A program made the position numbers and the translations under genes. The notes under the pieces are model-generated. The model did no database searches, was not told the origin of the DNA, and worked only from the letters and a program-made list of their open reading frames with translations. DNA of 64,000 nt from assembly GCA_013414795.1 (NCBI GenBank), contig CP058732.1, forward strand, positions 2,519,737 to 2,583,736, in the 5' to 3' direction. Source of the DNA: Candidatus Kapaibacterium sp. GTDB lineage: Bacteria > Bacteroidota > Ignavibacteria > Kapaibacteriales > UBA2268. Positions within the stretch are counted from its first letter, which is position 1; every line of letters starts with the position of its first letter. This document shows positions 18,644 to 29,807 of the stretch, in pieces.

Positions 18644-21600
18644 TCACTCTATGAAACGTTCTTTCTCTTTTTCTTTACTTGCTTCAATAAGAGTGGCTTT
18701 TTGAGTAACAATTGGTTTCAATTCAACAGTTTCCTCGAAAATATCGCTACTCTCTGCCTTGATTACTATATCTTGATAATGCTTCAATCCAGTACCCGCT
18801 GGTATTAATTGACCAAGAATAATGTTTTCCTTTAACCCGTAGAGATAATCCACTTTACCTTCAACTGCTGCTTCGGAAAGCACGCGAGTAGTCTCCTGGA
18901 ACGAAGCAGCCGAGAGCCAACTATCTGTTTCAAGAGAGGCTTGCGTGATTCCAAGCAGGACTGGTTCAGCAATCGCTGGCTCGGCGGGTCGGGCTTGGGC
19001 AACTTTCTTTCCTTTCTTTCTCAAATCTTGGTTAACTTCGCGGAATTTCTCCTTGGTAACAATTTGCCCAACTTTAAACTTCGAGTCGCCTTTATCGGTT
19101 ATGACAACTTGTTTCTTTAATTTTTCGTTTTCATCAATAATTTTGATTCGGTCCACGTAATCGTTTTCAATGAATTTCGAATCCCCGGGGTCGACAATAC
19201 GATATTTTTGTAACATTTGACGAACGATAATTTCTATGTGCTTGTCATTAATTTTGACACCTTGCATTCGGTAAACTTCCTGGATTTCGTTAACAAGGTA
19301 TTCTTGTACTGCATTAGGTCCTTTGATTTTAAGAATGTCGTGGGGATTAATATCTCCGTCGGTAAGTCTGTCGCCAGCCCGTACGAAGTCGCCATCTTGC
19401 ACCAATATGTATTTGCCGAATGGTATATTATATTCGATTTGAGTTTTACCATCAAGCGAGGTAACCACCAAAGTCCTTTGCCCACGTTTGACCTTTTCGA
19501 ATCTAACAATTCCATCGATTTCGGAGACAAACGCTGGGTTTTGTGGAGCGCGCGCTTCGAACAATTCCGTAACACGGGGCAAACCACCAGTAATATCACG
19601 CATTCTTCCAAGATCACGCGGAATTTTAACCAATGGAGTTCCAACTCCAACAAATTCGTCTTCCTCTACTCTCAATTGTGCTTTAACTGGAACAGAATAT
19701 GTTCGCAAAACGTTGCCATTCTCGTCCAAAATTTCAATACTCGGCTGTTTGGTCTTATCGCGGGATTCAATAACTACCTTTGTTATGTGACCAGTTTGCT
19801 CGTCGCTAATTTCTCGGTAAGTTACGTTATGAATCATATCTTTGAAACGAACCCTTCCGCTAACTTCTGTAATAATCGTAGCGTTGTATGGATCCCATTC
19901 ATACAATAGTTGACCTTTCTTGACCGCCTCGCCATCGCGGACTTTTAGTATTGCAGCGTAAACCGCATCATATTTGGTCAACACCCTATTGCTATCGGGT
20001 TCGATAATATTTATTATACCATTACGAGAGACAACAACTTGAACTTCGCCTTCGTCACCTTCGTAACTTACGGTGCGAACATTATCAAATTTTACAATTC
20101 CGTCGAATTTCGCAGAAACCGAAGATTGGCTGGTGATTAACAATGCAGTACCACCAGTGTGGAATGTTCGCAATGTTAATTGTGTACCAGGTTCACCAAT
20201 CGATTGGGAAGCAATAGTTCCAACCGCCTCGCCAACATCGACCAGTTTCCCGGTAGCAAGGTTGCGTCCGTAGCATTTGGCGCAAACTCCGTGGCGCGAT
20301 TCACAAGTCAACACACTTCGGATTGTTACTTCTTCGATTGGCGACTCTTCGATTTTTTGGGCAATTTCCTCATCAATCATTTGACCAGCCTTGCACAATA
20401 TTTCGCCTGTGATTGGATGTTCAACATCCCAAAGAGCAACACGCCCAAGAATTCGTTCGTAGAGTGTTTCTTTGACTTCCTCTCCTTCCTTCAAGGCGGT
20501 CATCACCACGCCACGAATCGTACCGCAGTCCTGTTCGGTAATAATTATGTCTTGAGCAACGTCGTGCAACCTTCGTGTTAGATAGCCAGCATCAGCGGTC
20601 TTCAATGCAGTATCGGCAAGACCTTTTCGAGCGCCGTGTGTCGAAATGAAATACTCAATTATGGACAAACCTTCTTTGAAATTCGAAAGAATTGGATTTT
20701 CGATAAGTTCGCCCGTAGACCCGGTCAAAGATTTTCTTGGCTTAGCCATCAAACCACGCATACCAGCCAACTGTCGAATCTGCTCTTTCGAACCTCGCGC
20801 TTGCGAGTCGAGCATCATCCAGAATGTATTAAATCCCTGGTCTACGCGGGCAATTTCGCTATAAAGTTTATCGGCAACTCTATTGGTTGCTGTCGACCAG
20901 GTATCTATGATTTTATTATATCTCTCACCAAAACTTATAACACCATTCTGATAGGCGTTTTCAATTTCCTCGACACGTTTTCGGGCTTGCTCGACTATTT
21001 CATACTTTTCCTTTGGAATAACAACGTCGGCAATACTTACAGAAAGTCCTCCCCGAGTTGCATATTCAAATCCGATTTGCTTCAAGTTATCGAGAAACTC
21101 GACAGTCTTTGCCAAACCGGCAACACGGAAGCAATAGCCAATAATTTGGCGTAACCTTTTCTTTGTTAGCAACTCATTAATGAAACCTAATTCTTTCGGA
21201 ACTATTTGATTCAACAGAACACGACCAGTAGAAGTTTCTACAAGTTTACCATTTATTCTAACTTTAATTTTGGCGTGCAAACTCAAGGCTCCATTGTTAT
21301 AGGCAATGATAACCTCATCTGGCGAGTTAAATATTTTCCCCTCGCCTTTAACTCCATTCCTAGTTTTGGTAATATAGTATATGCCCAAAACCATATCTTG
21401 CGAGGGAACAGCGATTGGGTCACCGTTCTGAGTATGCATTATATTGTGTGGTGCAAGCATCAACAGAAGCGCTTCAAGTTGAGCCTCGAAAGATAAGGGA
21501 ACGTGGACAGCCATCTGGTCGCCGTCAAAGTCAGCGTTGAATGCAGTACAAACCAACGGATGCAATTGTATGGCTTTCCCTTCAATCAATCTGGGTTGAA

Positions 21601-22936
21601 ATGCTTGGATACCAACTCGGTGCAACGTTGGAGCCCTATTCAATAGCACTGGATGATTTTCAATAACCTTTTCAAGGATATCCCAAACTTCGTCAGTTTT
21701 CTTTTCAACTAATTTCTTGGCGCTTTTAACAGTACGAACGTGTCCTCGTTCAATGAGTTTGCGAATGATAAAGGGCTTGAACAATTCGACAGCCATATCT
21801 TTGGGAAGCCCACATTCGTGCATTTTAAGTTCTGGTCCAACCACAATGACCGAACGGCCAGAATAATCGACTCGTTTTCCAAGCAAATTCTGTCGGAAAC
21901 GTCCCTGCTTTCCTTTCAAAGAATCAGCAAGCGACTTCAACGGTTTGCTCGACTCGGTTTTGGTGTTTTTGCGGGAACTATCAAAAAGTGCATCGACACT
22001 TTCTTGCAACATTCTTTGTTCATTTCGAATGATAACTCCCGGCGCCTTGATATCCATTAACCGCTTTAGACGATTGTTGCGAATGATAACCCTACGGTAT
22101 AGGTCGTTCAAATCTGATGCAGCAAACCTACCCCCATCGAGGGGAATCAAGGGCCTTAGGTCCGGCGGAATCACAGGAATCACATCCAGGACCATCCACT
22201 CTGGTCGATTTATGGGTTCGCCGGTCTTTTCGTCGGGCAAGAAAGCCTCGAGAACCTTCAAACGCTTGAATATTTCTTGCTTTTTCTGTGGGTTGGTTTC
22301 CTCTCGCATTTGCGTACGCAATTTGTAATATTCCTCCTCAACATCGACTCGCTTGAGAAGTTCTTTAATTGCTGGTCCACCCATTAAAGCAAGAAACTTG
22401 TTTGGGTCGTCGTCGTCGAGGTATTTTTCTTCCTCGGTGAGACTTTTCATTATGTTCTGATATTCAATGTCGGAGATTAAATCATATTTCTTAAATGGAA
22501 ACTTCCCCGGATTGATAACCACATAAGTTTCGTAATAAACGATTTTCTCGAGATCCTTTGTAGATAGACCAAGAACAGCCCCAATTTTGCTTGGCAGACT
22601 ACGCAAAAACCATATATGAACAACAGGAGTAGCAAGCATAATATGACCCATTCGCTCGCGGCGAACAGTTTTCTGTGTTACTTCAACTCCACATCTATCG
22701 CAGACAATTCCTTTGTAGCGAATACGCTTGTATTTTCCACAAGCGCATTCCCAATCTTTAACTGGACCAAATATTCTTTCGCAGAAAAGACCATCCTTTT
22801 CTGGTCGATAAGAACGATAATTAATAGTTTCTGGCTTTGTAACCTCGCCTCTCGACCGCTCTAAAATAGAGTCCGGAGAGGCAATTTTAATCATAATCCT
22901 TTTAAATCCTTTTTTTGGAATTGGTTTTCCTTGCAT
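18644..22936 (-). CDS. rpoC: RNA polymerase subunit beta'
   Basis: This is the largest catalytic subunit of RNA polymerase, 1430 residues. The N-terminal zinc site ([24 protein letters not shown], shortened) and the active-site [12 protein letters not shown], whose three aspartates hold Mg2+, are intact. The second zinc site appears as [19 protein letters not shown]. The C-terminal [19 protein letters not shown] region is present. It starts 31 bases after the rpoB stop and ends at a strong terminator. Confidence 0.98.
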   Translation of the reverse strand: MQGKPIPKKGFKRIMIKIASPDSILERSRGEVTKPETINYRSYRPEKDGLFCERIFGPVKDWECACGKYKRIRYKGIVCDRCGVEVTQKTVRRERMGHIMLATPVVHIWFLRSLPSKIGAVLGLSTKDLEKIVYYETYVVINPGKFPFKKYDLISDIEYQNIMKSLTEEEKYLDDDDPNKFLALMGGPAIKELLKRVDVEEEYYKLRTQMREETNPQKKQEIFKRLKVLEAFLPDEKTGEPINRPEWMVLDVIPVIPPDLRPLIPLDGGRFAASDLNDLYRRVIIRNNRLKRLMDIKAPGVIIRNEQRMLQESVDALFDSSRKNTKTESSKPLKSLADSLKGKQGRFRQNLLGKRVDYSGRSVIVVGPELKMHECGLPKDMAVELFKPFIIRKLIERGHVRTVKSAKKLVEKKTDEVWDILEKVIENHPVLLNRAPTLHRVGIQAFQPRLIEGKAIQLHPLVCTAFNADFDGDQMAVHVPLSFEAQLEALLLMLAPHNIMHTQNGDPIAVPSQDMVLGIYYITKTRNGVKGEGKIFNSPDEVIIAYNNGALSLHAKIKVRINGKLVETSTGRVLLNQIVPKELGFINELLTKKRLRQIIGYCFRVAGLAKTVEFLDNLKQIGFEYATRGGLSVSIADVVIPKEKYEIVEQARKRVEEIENAYQNGVISFGERYNKIIDTWSTATNRVADKLYSEIARVDQGFNTFWMMLDSQARGSKEQIRQLAGMRGLMAKPRKSLTGSTGELIENPILSNFKEGLSIIEYFISTHGARKGLADTALKTADAGYLTRRLHDVAQDIIITEQDCGTIRGVVMTALKEGEEVKETLYERILGRVALWDVEHPITGEILCKAGQMIDEEIAQKIEESPIEEVTIRSVLTCESRHGVCAKCYGRNLATGKLVDVGEAVGTIASQSIGEPGTQLTLRTFHTGGTALLITSQSSVSAKFDGIVKFDNVRTVSYEGDEGEVQVVVSRNGIINIIEPDSNRVLTKYDAVYAAILKVRDGEAVKKGQLLYEWDPYNATIITEVSGRVRFKDMIHNVTYREISDEQTGHITKVVIESRDKTKQPSIEILDENGNVLRTYSVPVKAQLRVEEDEFVGVGTPLVKIPRDLGRMRDITGGLPRVTELFEARAPQNPAFVSEIDGIVRFEKVKRGQRTLVVTSLDGKTQIEYNIPFGKYILVQDGDFVRAGDRLTDGDINPHDILKIKGPNAVQEYLVNEIQEVYRMQGVKINDKHIEIIVRQMLQKYRIVDPGDSKFIENDYVDRIKIIDENEKLKKQVVITDKGDSKFKVGQIVTKEKFREVNQDLRKKGKKVAQARPAEPAIAEPVLLGITQASLETDSWLSAASFQETTRVLSEAAVEGKVDYLYGLKENIILGQLIPAGTGLKHYQDIVIKAESSDIFEETVELKPIVTQKATLIEASKEKEKERFIE

Positions 22937-22967
22937 TTTTAACCAATATTTATTTTTAAAACCCTAA

Positions 22968-25900
22968 TTACTCAAGAACAACATCAAGGCATAAACCTTG
23001 CATTTCGCGGATAAGAACATTAAACGATTCGGGAATATTCGGGTCGGGTAAATTGTCTCCTTTAACTATTGCTTCGTAAGCCTTTGCCCTGCCAACAACA
23101 TCGTCGGACTTAATAGTCAACATCTCTTGAAGAGTATGAGCCGCGCCGTATGCTTCCAAAGCCCAAACTTCCATTTCCCCAAGTCTTTGACCACCAAATT
23201 GGGCTTTGCCTCCGAGCGGTTGCTGGGTAATTAAAGAATATGGTCCAATTGAACGAGCGTGGATTTTGTCTTCAACCATATGGACAAGTTTCATCATATA
23301 AATCACACCGACAGTAACTTTTTCGTGGAATGGCTCGCCAGTTCGTCCGTCGTAAAGAATTGTTTTGCCGTCGGGCGGCAAACCAGCCATTTTTAAGAAT
23401 TCAGAAACCTGTTCCCAGGTTGCTCCGTCAAACACAGGCGAAGCGAAACGAATGCCAAGTTTCTGACCAGCCCACCCAAGCGAAGTTTCGAAAAGTTGGC
23501 CCAGGTTCATACGAGAAGGAACGCCAAGCGGATTTAATACAATATCGACAGGAGTTCCGTCTGGAAGGAAAGGCATATCTTCGACCGGAACAATAATAGA
23601 AACAATACCTTTGTTGCCGTGCCTTCCAGCCATCTTGTCGCCAACCATTAACTTTCGCTTTATTGCAATATAAACTTTTGCCATCTTAACGATTCCGGGT
23701 TGCAACTCTTCGCCAGCAGTCAATTTAGCTCGATGGGCTCGGTAAGTTTGCTGAATTTTATTTTTCTGTTCATAGTAATTATTAAACATTTTTCGCAACA
23801 ACTCGTCCCGTTCTTTGTTCGCAACTATTGGATTTTCAAGGTTCACTAGTTCAATTTTCAATGGCTCTTTTTCAAAATAATCTAAAACTTCTTGGGCAGT
23901 AACTTTGTGACCACTTCTGAAGACTGTATCACCATTTGTTAATTTCAAACCATAAACTTTATATCCATCGAGAAGTTTAGCAAGCCGAGCAACAGCATCC
24001 TTTGCAAGTTGGGCTAACTTTTCCCCCTCGGCTTTTGAAATTCTTTCAAGAATTCGTTTATTTTCAATATCCATTTCGCTACTCTTGGAATGCCTTCGGG
24101 AGAACAGCCTTGTGTTTATCACAACACCTTTCAAACCTGGAGGTGCCTTCAAAGAAGCATCTTTAACTTCGCCAGCCTTATCGCCGAAAATTGCACGCAA
24201 CAACTTCTCCTCGGGAGTTGGTTCGGTTTCGCCTTTTGGTGTAATTTTTCCAATTAGAATATCGCCTTCGCGAACTTTCGCTCCAACTCGAACAATACCA
24301 TCTTCATCCAAATCTTTCGTGGCTTCTTCGGATACATTTGGAATATCGCGGGTGAACTCTTCTTCGCCCCGTTTTGTATCTCGAACTTGAAGCGAGAATT
24401 CTTCAAGATGGACAGAAGTGAAAACATCTTCGGCAACAAGCCTTTCAGAAACAACGATAGCATCTTCGAAGTTGTACCCACGCCAAGGCATAAACGCCAC
24501 AAGAACATTTCGCCCAAGGGCAAGTTCTCCTTGGTCTGTTGCAGCACCATCGGCTATTGGCATTCCTTTAAATACTTTGTCTCCAACTTTTACAATAGGT
24601 TTCTGGTTAATACAAGTATTCTGGTTCGTTCTAAAATATTTTAATAACTTATATTCTTTAACCTCCTGGAAACTAAAATCGATTAATTTTTCTTCTTCGG
24701 TTCTCGTATCTTCATATTTAATTCTGATTCTTTCAGAATCAACATAAATCACTTCGCCCGGTCCTTCGGCAAAAACCAATGTTCGAGAATCCTTCGCAAC
24801 TTTGGGCTCCATTCCAGTACCAACTATCGGTGCTTCGGGCTTCAGCAAAGGAACTGCTTGGCGTTGCATATTTGAACCCATCAATGCACGGTTTGCGTCG
24901 TCGTGTTCGAGGAATGGAATCAAAGACGCTGCTGCGCTTGTAATCTGTTCTGTTGAAACTTCAAGATATTGAACCTCTTCGGGCGAAACAACAACAAAAT
25001 CCCCAGACAATCTTGCATTAACTTTTGTTTCAATTATTTTTCCATTTTCGTCCAATTTCGTATGTACAGTTGCAATTACTTTATCATCCTCGTCTTCGGC
25101 TGTGAGATATTCTATTTCGTCAGTAACATATCCATTAACCACCTTTCGGTATGGAGTTTCAATGAAACCTTTATCGTTTACCCTGGCAAATAAAGCAAGA
25201 GACGATATCAAACCAATGTTGGGACCTTCTGGTGTTTCTATTGGACACAAACGGCCATAATGGGTGTAATGCACGTCGCGGACTTCGAAACCAGCACGCT
25301 CACGACTCAAACCCCCAGGACCAAGTGCGGAAGTTCTTCTTTTGTGTGTCAATTCCGCAAGAGGGTTCGTTTGGTCCATAAATTGGGATAACTGGTTGGT
25401 CCCAAAGAATTGATTAAGGACGGAATTTATTGTACGAGCATTAACGAGGTCTTGCGGGGTTAAACTTTCGGCTTCGCGAACACTCATTCTCTCCCGAATC
25501 GTACGAGTCATCCTTGCCAAACCAAGATTAATTTGTGCAGTTAATTGTTCGCCAACAGTACGAACTCGTCGATTTCCAAGATGGTCGATGTCATCGCCAC
25601 TTAACTTGTTGTCGTGCAAATAGAGCAAGTGTTTTATCGTGGCAATAATGTCTTCCCTCGTAAGAACAGTAACTTCTGGGTCGATGTCCAACCCAAGTTT
25701 CTTATTAATCTTGAATCTACCAACTAAACCCAGATCATACCGCTTTGGACTAAAGAACAATTTTTCGAGCAAAGCCTCGCAGGCTTGAAGATCTGGTGGG
25801 TCTGTAGTTCTCAATTGTCTAAAAATATGTTCTAATGCTTCCTCTCGATTTCTAGTTGGGTCTTTGGAAAGAGTCCGTGCGATCACCGGTTCTTCGCTCG

Positions 25901-26840
25901 GATCGTATGGTTTATAAAGGCGAATATCCAGAACTTGTGTGTTTTTGATTTTTTCAATCAAATCAGTTGTTAAAATCATATCGCGGGTAGCAATGATTTC
26001 CCCAGTGGTCAAATCAACAACATCGCTTGAAAGTTTTCGACCGGCATAATTCTCGTTCAGATTTTCATTAGAAACAACCTCGTCCAATTGGAAAAGTTGA
26101 ATGATTTCCATATCAGAAGAATACCCAAGAGCGCGTAGGAAAGTAGTTGTTAAGAATTTTTTCTTCCTATCGACGTAAGTAGTAAGAACTTCGTGAATGT
26201 CGGTGGTGAATTCTAACCAAGAACCTTTGAATGGAATAATGCGAGCGGAATAGATTCGGGTACCATTTGGATGCATAGTATCGTCGAAGAAAACGCCCGG
26301 GGAACGATGCAATTGCGAAACAACAACTCTTTCGGCACCATTTATTATAAAAGTGCCTCGGGCAGTAATTGCAGGTATATTTCCAAGGAATACTTCCTGC
26401 TCGATAGCCTCGATGTAATCTTCGGAATCTGGACCAACCTTGCTTGAAAGACGGAACTTTGCTTTTAATGACTTCGCATAGGTAAGTTCTCGTTCTCGAC
26501 ATTCTTCCTCGGAGTATTTTGGTTTTTCAACAGTGTAATTTAAAAATTCAAGTTGATAGACGCCCGATGTGTCCTCGACAGGGAAATTGGCAAGAAAAGC
26601 AGATTGCAATCCCACATTTTTTCTTTCGTCGGGGGGAACATCTTCTTGCAAAAATTCTTCGAAGGATTTGATTTGAACATCTAACAAATCGGGGAAATTG
26701 GTGTATCGTTTCGTTCTACCAAAACTTAACCTATCGACAAGACGAACGGTACCATCGTTTTCAATTCCCGTTAAAACGGTCAGTCCATACTCTTTAGCAA
26801 TTTTTTCTAAATTCTCTTTCTTCACGGGATTTGCCTCCAT
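22968..26840 (-). CDS. rpoB: RNA polymerase subunit beta
   Basis: This catalytic subunit is 1290 residues. The rifampicin-pocket region is present (QFMDQTNPLAELTHKRRTSALGPGG, shortened to its key part). The C-terminal HxxRSIGPYSLITQQPLGGKAQFGGQR and GDKMAGRHGNKG motifs are intact. The annotated ATG at 26840 has no ribosome-binding site. A GGAGG lies immediately after it, eight bases before an in-frame GTG at 26825, which may be the true start. Two hairpins precede the gene. Confidence 0.97.
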   Translation of the reverse strand: MEANPVKKENLEKIAKEYGLTVLTGIENDGTVRLVDRLSFGRTKRYTNFPDLLDVQIKSFEEFLQEDVPPDERKNVGLQSAFLANFPVEDTSGVYQLEFLNYTVEKPKYSEEECRERELTYAKSLKAKFRLSSKVGPDSEDYIEAIEQEVFLGNIPAITARGTFIINGAERVVVSQLHRSPGVFFDDTMHPNGTRIYSARIIPFKGSWLEFTTDIHEVLTTYVDRKKKFLTTTFLRALGYSSDMEIIQLFQLDEVVSNENLNENYAGRKLSSDVVDLTTGEIIATRDMILTTDLIEKIKNTQVLDIRLYKPYDPSEEPVIARTLSKDPTRNREEALEHIFRQLRTTDPPDLQACEALLEKLFFSPKRYDLGLVGRFKINKKLGLDIDPEVTVLTREDIIATIKHLLYLHDNKLSGDDIDHLGNRRVRTVGEQLTAQINLGLARMTRTIRERMSVREAESLTPQDLVNARTINSVLNQFFGTNQLSQFMDQTNPLAELTHKRRTSALGPGGLSRERAGFEVRDVHYTHYGRLCPIETPEGPNIGLISSLALFARVNDKGFIETPYRKVVNGYVTDEIEYLTAEDEDDKVIATVHTKLDENGKIIETKVNARLSGDFVVVSPEEVQYLEVSTEQITSAAASLIPFLEHDDANRALMGSNMQRQAVPLLKPEAPIVGTGMEPKVAKDSRTLVFAEGPGEVIYVDSERIRIKYEDTRTEEEKLIDFSFQEVKEYKLLKYFRTNQNTCINQKPIVKVGDKVFKGMPIADGAATDQGELALGRNVLVAFMPWRGYNFEDAIVVSERLVAEDVFTSVHLEEFSLQVRDTKRGEEEFTRDIPNVSEEATKDLDEDGIVRVGAKVREGDILIGKITPKGETEPTPEEKLLRAIFGDKAGEVKDASLKAPPGLKGVVINTRLFSRRHSKSSEMDIENKRILERISKAEGEKLAQLAKDAVARLAKLLDGYKVYGLKLTNGDTVFRSGHKVTAQEVLDYFEKEPLKIELVNLENPIVANKERDELLRKMFNNYYEQKNKIQQTYRAHRAKLTAGEELQPGIVKMAKVYIAIKRKLMVGDKMAGRHGNKGIVSIIVPVEDMPFLPDGTPVDIVLNPLGVPSRMNLGQLFETSLGWAGQKLGIRFASPVFDGATWEQVSEFLKMAGLPPDGKTILYDGRTGEPFHEKVTVGVIYMMKLVHMVEDKIHARSIGPYSLITQQPLGGKAQFGGQRLGEMEVWALEAYGAAHTLQEMLTIKSDDVVGRAKAYEAIVKGDNLPDPNIPESFNVLIREMQGLCLDVVLE

Positions 26841-26874
26841 CTATTTTTAAAACTTTTGAATACAAAAAATACAA

Positions 26875-26900
26875 GGTAAAACCAACAATTTGGCTTTACC
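26875..26900 (-). terminator. Terminator-like hairpin just upstream of rpoB (possible attenuator)
   Basis: On the minus strand GGTAAAGCCAA pairs with TTGGTTTTACC across a four-base loop (11 pairs, one G-U). TTGTATTTTTT follows, about 35 bases before the rpoB start. Its form is that of an intrinsic terminator. In E. coli partial termination between rplL and rpoB sets the ratio of ribosomal protein to polymerase, so a similar role is plausible. Confidence 0.6.
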
Positions 26901-26974
26901 AATATAGAAGCCTTTTGAATGAATTTTTATAACCAATTGCCTTATTCCATTCAAAATTCCTTGTTAAACAATCA

Positions 26975-27000
26975 TTGGACCGAGCATATGCTCGGTCCAA
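26975..27000 (-). repeat. 26-base perfect palindrome immediately after rplL
   Basis: The arms TTGGACCGAGCAT and ATGCTCGGTCCAA form a perfect palindrome eight bases after the rplL stop. It is not followed by a clear U-run on the minus strand. It may be an RNA-processing hairpin or mRNA 3' stabiliser rather than a terminator; an AT-rich run follows it on the plus strand only. Confidence 0.6.
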
Positions 27001-27007
27001 AATTAAT

Positions 27008-27394
27008 TTATTTAATAGTAACTTTGGCGCCTTGGGCTTCGAGTTTCTTCTTGATATCCTCGGCTTCTTCTTTGCTAACACCTTCCTTGACCATCTTCGG
27101 AGCACCTTCGACAAGTTCCTTGGCTTCTTTCAAGCCAAGTCCAGTGATTTCGCGAATGACTTTAATTACATTCAATTTGTTTGGTCCCATTTCGGTCAAT
27201 TCGACATCGAACTCGGTCTTTTCCTCTTCTTTTGGTGCTTCGGCAGGTGCGCCAGGAGCAACAGCACCAGCAACCATAACGGGCGCAGCGGCTGTAACAC
27301 CAAATTTCTCTTCGAGTGCTTTTTTCAACTCTGCTGCTTCAACCAAAGTCAAATTCGATATCTTTTCAACCAATTCTTCAACTATTGCAGACAT
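27008..27394 (-). CDS. rplL: 50S ribosomal protein L7/L12
   Basis: L7/L12 forms the flexible stalk that recruits translational GTPases. The 128-residue protein has the N-terminal dimerisation domain ([22 protein letters not shown]), an Ala/Pro/Gly-rich hinge and the C-terminal domain ([20 protein letters not shown] through [17 protein letters not shown]). It lies 32 bases after rplJ. Confidence 0.98.
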   Translation of the reverse strand: MSAIVEELVEKISNLTLVEAAELKKALEEKFGVTAAAPVMVAGAVAPGAPAEAPKEEEKTEFDVELTEMGPNKLNVIKVIREITGLGLKEAKELVEGAPKMVKEGVSKEEAEDIKKKLEAQGAKVTIK

Positions 27395-27426
27395 TTTTCA
27401 ACTCCTTAATTTTTAAACCAAAAATA

Positions 27427-27951
27427 TTATTTTGAATTCTTTTTTGCAACTTCTTCGATTACATAGGCTAAATCGCGAATTACAGCGTTAATTGCTCCAA
27501 CAACTCCGGAAATTGGGGCATTCAAACTTCCAAGAATACTTGCAATGATATCGCTCTTCGAAGGCAACGAAGCAAGTGTTGTCAACTGGTCCGCACCATA
27601 GACAACTCCTTCGACAACTGCACCTTTGAAAACCGGTTGTTGAAACTTTTCGATTCGCTCTTTAAGGACTTTTGCGGGAGCGATGGGGTCTCCATAGCCA
27701 AAAATCACAGCGGTTGGTCCGCGAAACCCATCTTTCAACCCTGGGAGATTTCCAGCCTCGGCTAAAGCCCTTTCAAGAAGCGTGTTCTTGGCTACCTTCA
27801 ACTCCATCTGGTTCTTTTTCAGTTCCCGACGGAATTGAAGAGTCGATTCGACGTTCATTCCGGTAAAATCCACAAAATAGTAAGAATTTACCTTCTTGAA
27901 CTTTTCAACAAGTTTTTGAACCTGCTCAACTTTCTTTTGTTTCGTAATCAT
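27427..27951 (-). CDS. rplJ: 50S ribosomal protein L10
   Basis: L10 anchors L7/L12 dimers at the stalk base and, in complex with them, represses its own translation by binding its mRNA leader in E. coli and others. The 174-residue product has YYFVDFTGMNVESTLQFRRELK, then KNTLLERAL and the C-terminal helix for stalk binding. GGATGGTGAA precedes the ATG. A structured-looking leader of 93 bases lies upstream. Confidence 0.97.
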   Translation of the reverse strand: MITKQKKVEQVQKLVEKFKKVNSYYFVDFTGMNVESTLQFRRELKKNQMELKVAKNTLLERALAEAGNLPGLKDGFRGPTAVIFGYGDPIAPAKVLKERIEKFQQPVFKGAVVEGVVYGADQLTTLASLPSKSDIIASILGSLNAPISGVVGAINAVIRDLAYVIEEVAKKNSK

Positions 27952-28044
27952 TTCACCATCCTTTTTTGTTTACAAGCGACTTCGTTCAAATGAACGAGAA
28001 GCAAGCCGCCCATTTATCCTACGAGTGCGTAATAGCCTTCATTT
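27952..28044 (-). promoter_or_regulatory. Candidate L10 autoregulatory leader RNA
   Basis: The 93 bases between rplA and rplJ contain a hairpin (CTTCTCGTTC pairing with GAACGAAG, with a small bulge) and flanking GGCGGCTTG and GTCGCTTGT segments. Position directly ahead of rplJ matches the L10-leader RNA family. I matched it by place and general structure, not by a covariance model. Confidence 0.5.
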
Positions 28045-28743
28045 CTATGCATTTTGGAACGACGATTCACTCACTTCTACACTTGGTCCCATAGTAGATG
28101 AGAAGTGTATACTCTTGATATAACGACCCTTTGCGGAAGCAGGTTTTGCTTTCACAATGCTTTGGTACAAGGCTTGAATATTTTCGGCAAGTTGGTCCAC
28201 ACTAAAAGAACATTTGCCAATCGAAGCGTGGACATTTCCCGTTTTGTCAACTCGATATTCAATCTTACCAGCCTTGACTTCCCGCACGGCTTTTGCGACA
28301 TCTGTTGTAACGGTACCACTTTTGGGGTTTGGCATTAAACCTCGGGGACCAAGAATTTTACCAAGTTTTCCGACTTCGCCCATAACATCGGGGGTTGCAA
28401 TTATAACATCGACATCAGTCCAACCACCTTTAATCTTTTCGATGTATTCCTCGAAGCCAGCGTAATCTGCTCCTGCGTCAAGAGCCTCCTGGTCGCGTGG
28501 CGATTTGCACAATACAAGGACACGCACCTGGCGTCCTGTTCCGTGTGGTAGCGTTACTGTTCCGCGGACTAATTGGTCTGCCTTTCGGGGGTCAACTCCC
28601 AATCGCATTGCAACTTCGAAAGATTCGTCAAATTTTGCAGTAGCGTTTTTCTTGACAATTTCGATTGCCTCGCGAAAGGGATATATCGCCTTCGGGTCGT
28701 AATTCTTGAGCAATTGTCGGTAGCGCTTTCCGTGTTTTTTCAT
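28045..28743 (-). CDS. rplA: 50S ribosomal protein L1
   Basis: L1 forms the mobile stalk at the E site and is a translational repressor of rplKA in E. coli. I chose the ATG at 28743 because GAGGA lies upstream; an in-frame upstream ATG at 28767 lies inside rplK. The 232-residue product starts [16 protein letters not shown] and contains the conserved [15 protein letters not shown] and [15 protein letters not shown] segments. Confidence 0.97.
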   Translation of the reverse strand: MKKHGKRYRQLLKNYDPKAIYPFREAIEIVKKNATAKFDESFEVAMRLGVDPRKADQLVRGTVTLPHGTGRQVRVLVLCKSPRDQEALDAGADYAGFEEYIEKIKGGWTDVDVIIATPDVMGEVGKLGKILGPRGLMPNPKSGTVTTDVAKAVREVKAGKIEYRVDKTGNVHASIGKCSFSVDQLAENIQALYQSIVKAKPASAKGRYIKSIHFSSTMGPSVEVSESSFQNA

Positions 28744-28756
28744 ATCTTGTCCTCTG

Positions 28757-29182
28757 TTATTCGACAACAGTAACTCCCATACTTCGGGCTGTCCCTTTAA
28801 TCATAGAAACAGCCGATTCCAATGTATCACAGTTCAAATCATCCATTTTAATCTTTGCAATTTCTTCGCATTGGGCTAATGTAATTTGCCCAACCTTCAC
28901 TTTGTTTGGTTGCCCAGAGCCTTTTTGAATTCCAGCGGCTTTCATAATCAACACCGCTGCTGGGGGAGATTTTACGACAAAAGTAAAACTTTTGTCGGAA
29001 TAAAATGTTACAACAACTGGGACAATTGTTCCTTTTTGTTTTGCTGTTCTGGCATTGAATTGCTTCACAAATTCGACGCCATTCAAACCACGCTGACCAA
29101 ATGCAGGACCAACTGGTGGCGACATCGTTGCTTCGCCAGCGGGTAGTTGAAGTTTAAACGAGCCTAATACTTTCTTTGCCAT
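28757..29182 (-). CDS. rplK: 50S ribosomal protein L11
   Basis: L11 forms part of the GTPase-associated centre and is the binding target of thiostrepton-type antibiotics. The 141-residue protein has the proline-containing N-terminal domain ([23 protein letters not shown]) and the C-terminal RNA-binding domain ending [15 protein letters not shown]. Length and order are standard. Confidence 0.98.
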   Translation of the reverse strand: MAKKVLGSFKLQLPAGEATMSPPVGPAFGQRGLNGVEFVKQFNARTAKQKGTIVPVVVTFYSDKSFTFVVKSPPAAVLIMKAAGIQKGSGQPNKVKVGQITLAQCEEIAKIKMDDLNCDTLESAVSMIKGTARSMGVTVVE

Positions 29183-29212
29183 ATCTAATCTCTACTAAAT
29201 TTCCCACAAAAT

Positions 29213-29806
29213 CTAAATTGCGCCAATTTCTACTTGGCTAAAATCTAATTCAATTGGTGTCTTTCGGCCAAGAATGCCAACCTCGACTTTCAATTTTTGC
29301 TTCTCGTAGTTAACTTCTTTGACTGTACCATTAAATCCAGTGAATGGACCATCAATGACTTTCACCGGGTCGCCAATCTGGAATTCAGTTCCAATAGTTT
29401 CGATATTTTTTCTCTCTTCAACTCGGCTTAGAATTCGTTTAATCTCTGCTTCGGTCAACGGCACCGGTTCGGTTTTTGTACCGACAAAACTAACAACCGA
29501 AGGGAGAGAGTTAATAAAATCCTTTAATTTTTTATCAAGAGCAACGCGAAGAATAATATATCCGGGCAAAAAGTTCTGAATCTTGGTTCTTTTTTTGCCG
29601 TGACGAATTTCGAAAACTTGTTCTAGGGGAACAATAATATCTGTGATACGATTTTGCAAACCAAGGCGTTTAATTTCCGCTTCCAAAGTCAGTTTGACTT
29701 TGTTCTCGTGGCCCGTATATGTGCGAAGGGCATACCACTTAAATTCGGGCTGTTTGCCCGATTCGATTTCCTCTTCGCTTCTATTTAAATATTCTTTGTC
29801 TTCCAT
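29213..29806 (-). CDS. nusG: Transcription termination/antitermination factor NusG
   Basis: NusG binds RNA polymerase near the clamp and links it to Rho or to the ribosome through S10. The 197-residue protein has the NGN domain (WYALRTYTGHENKVK) and a C-terminal KOW domain (GDPVKVIDGPFTGFNGTVKEV). It follows secE with a one-base gap, so the pair is co-translated. Confidence 0.97.
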   Translation of the reverse strand: MEDKEYLNRSEEEIESGKQPEFKWYALRTYTGHENKVKLTLEAEIKRLGLQNRITDIIVPLEQVFEIRHGKKRTKIQNFLPGYIILRVALDKKLKDFINSLPSVVSFVGTKTEPVPLTEAEIKRILSRVEERKNIETIGTEFQIGDPVKVIDGPFTGFNGTVKEVNYEKQKLKVEVGILGRKTPIELDFSQVEIGAI

Positions 29807-29807
29807 T

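Noticed and set aside
19217-19909. Plus-strand frame of 230 codons inside rpoC
   Set aside because: It is a shadow of rpoC in the opposite strand with no independent evidence.
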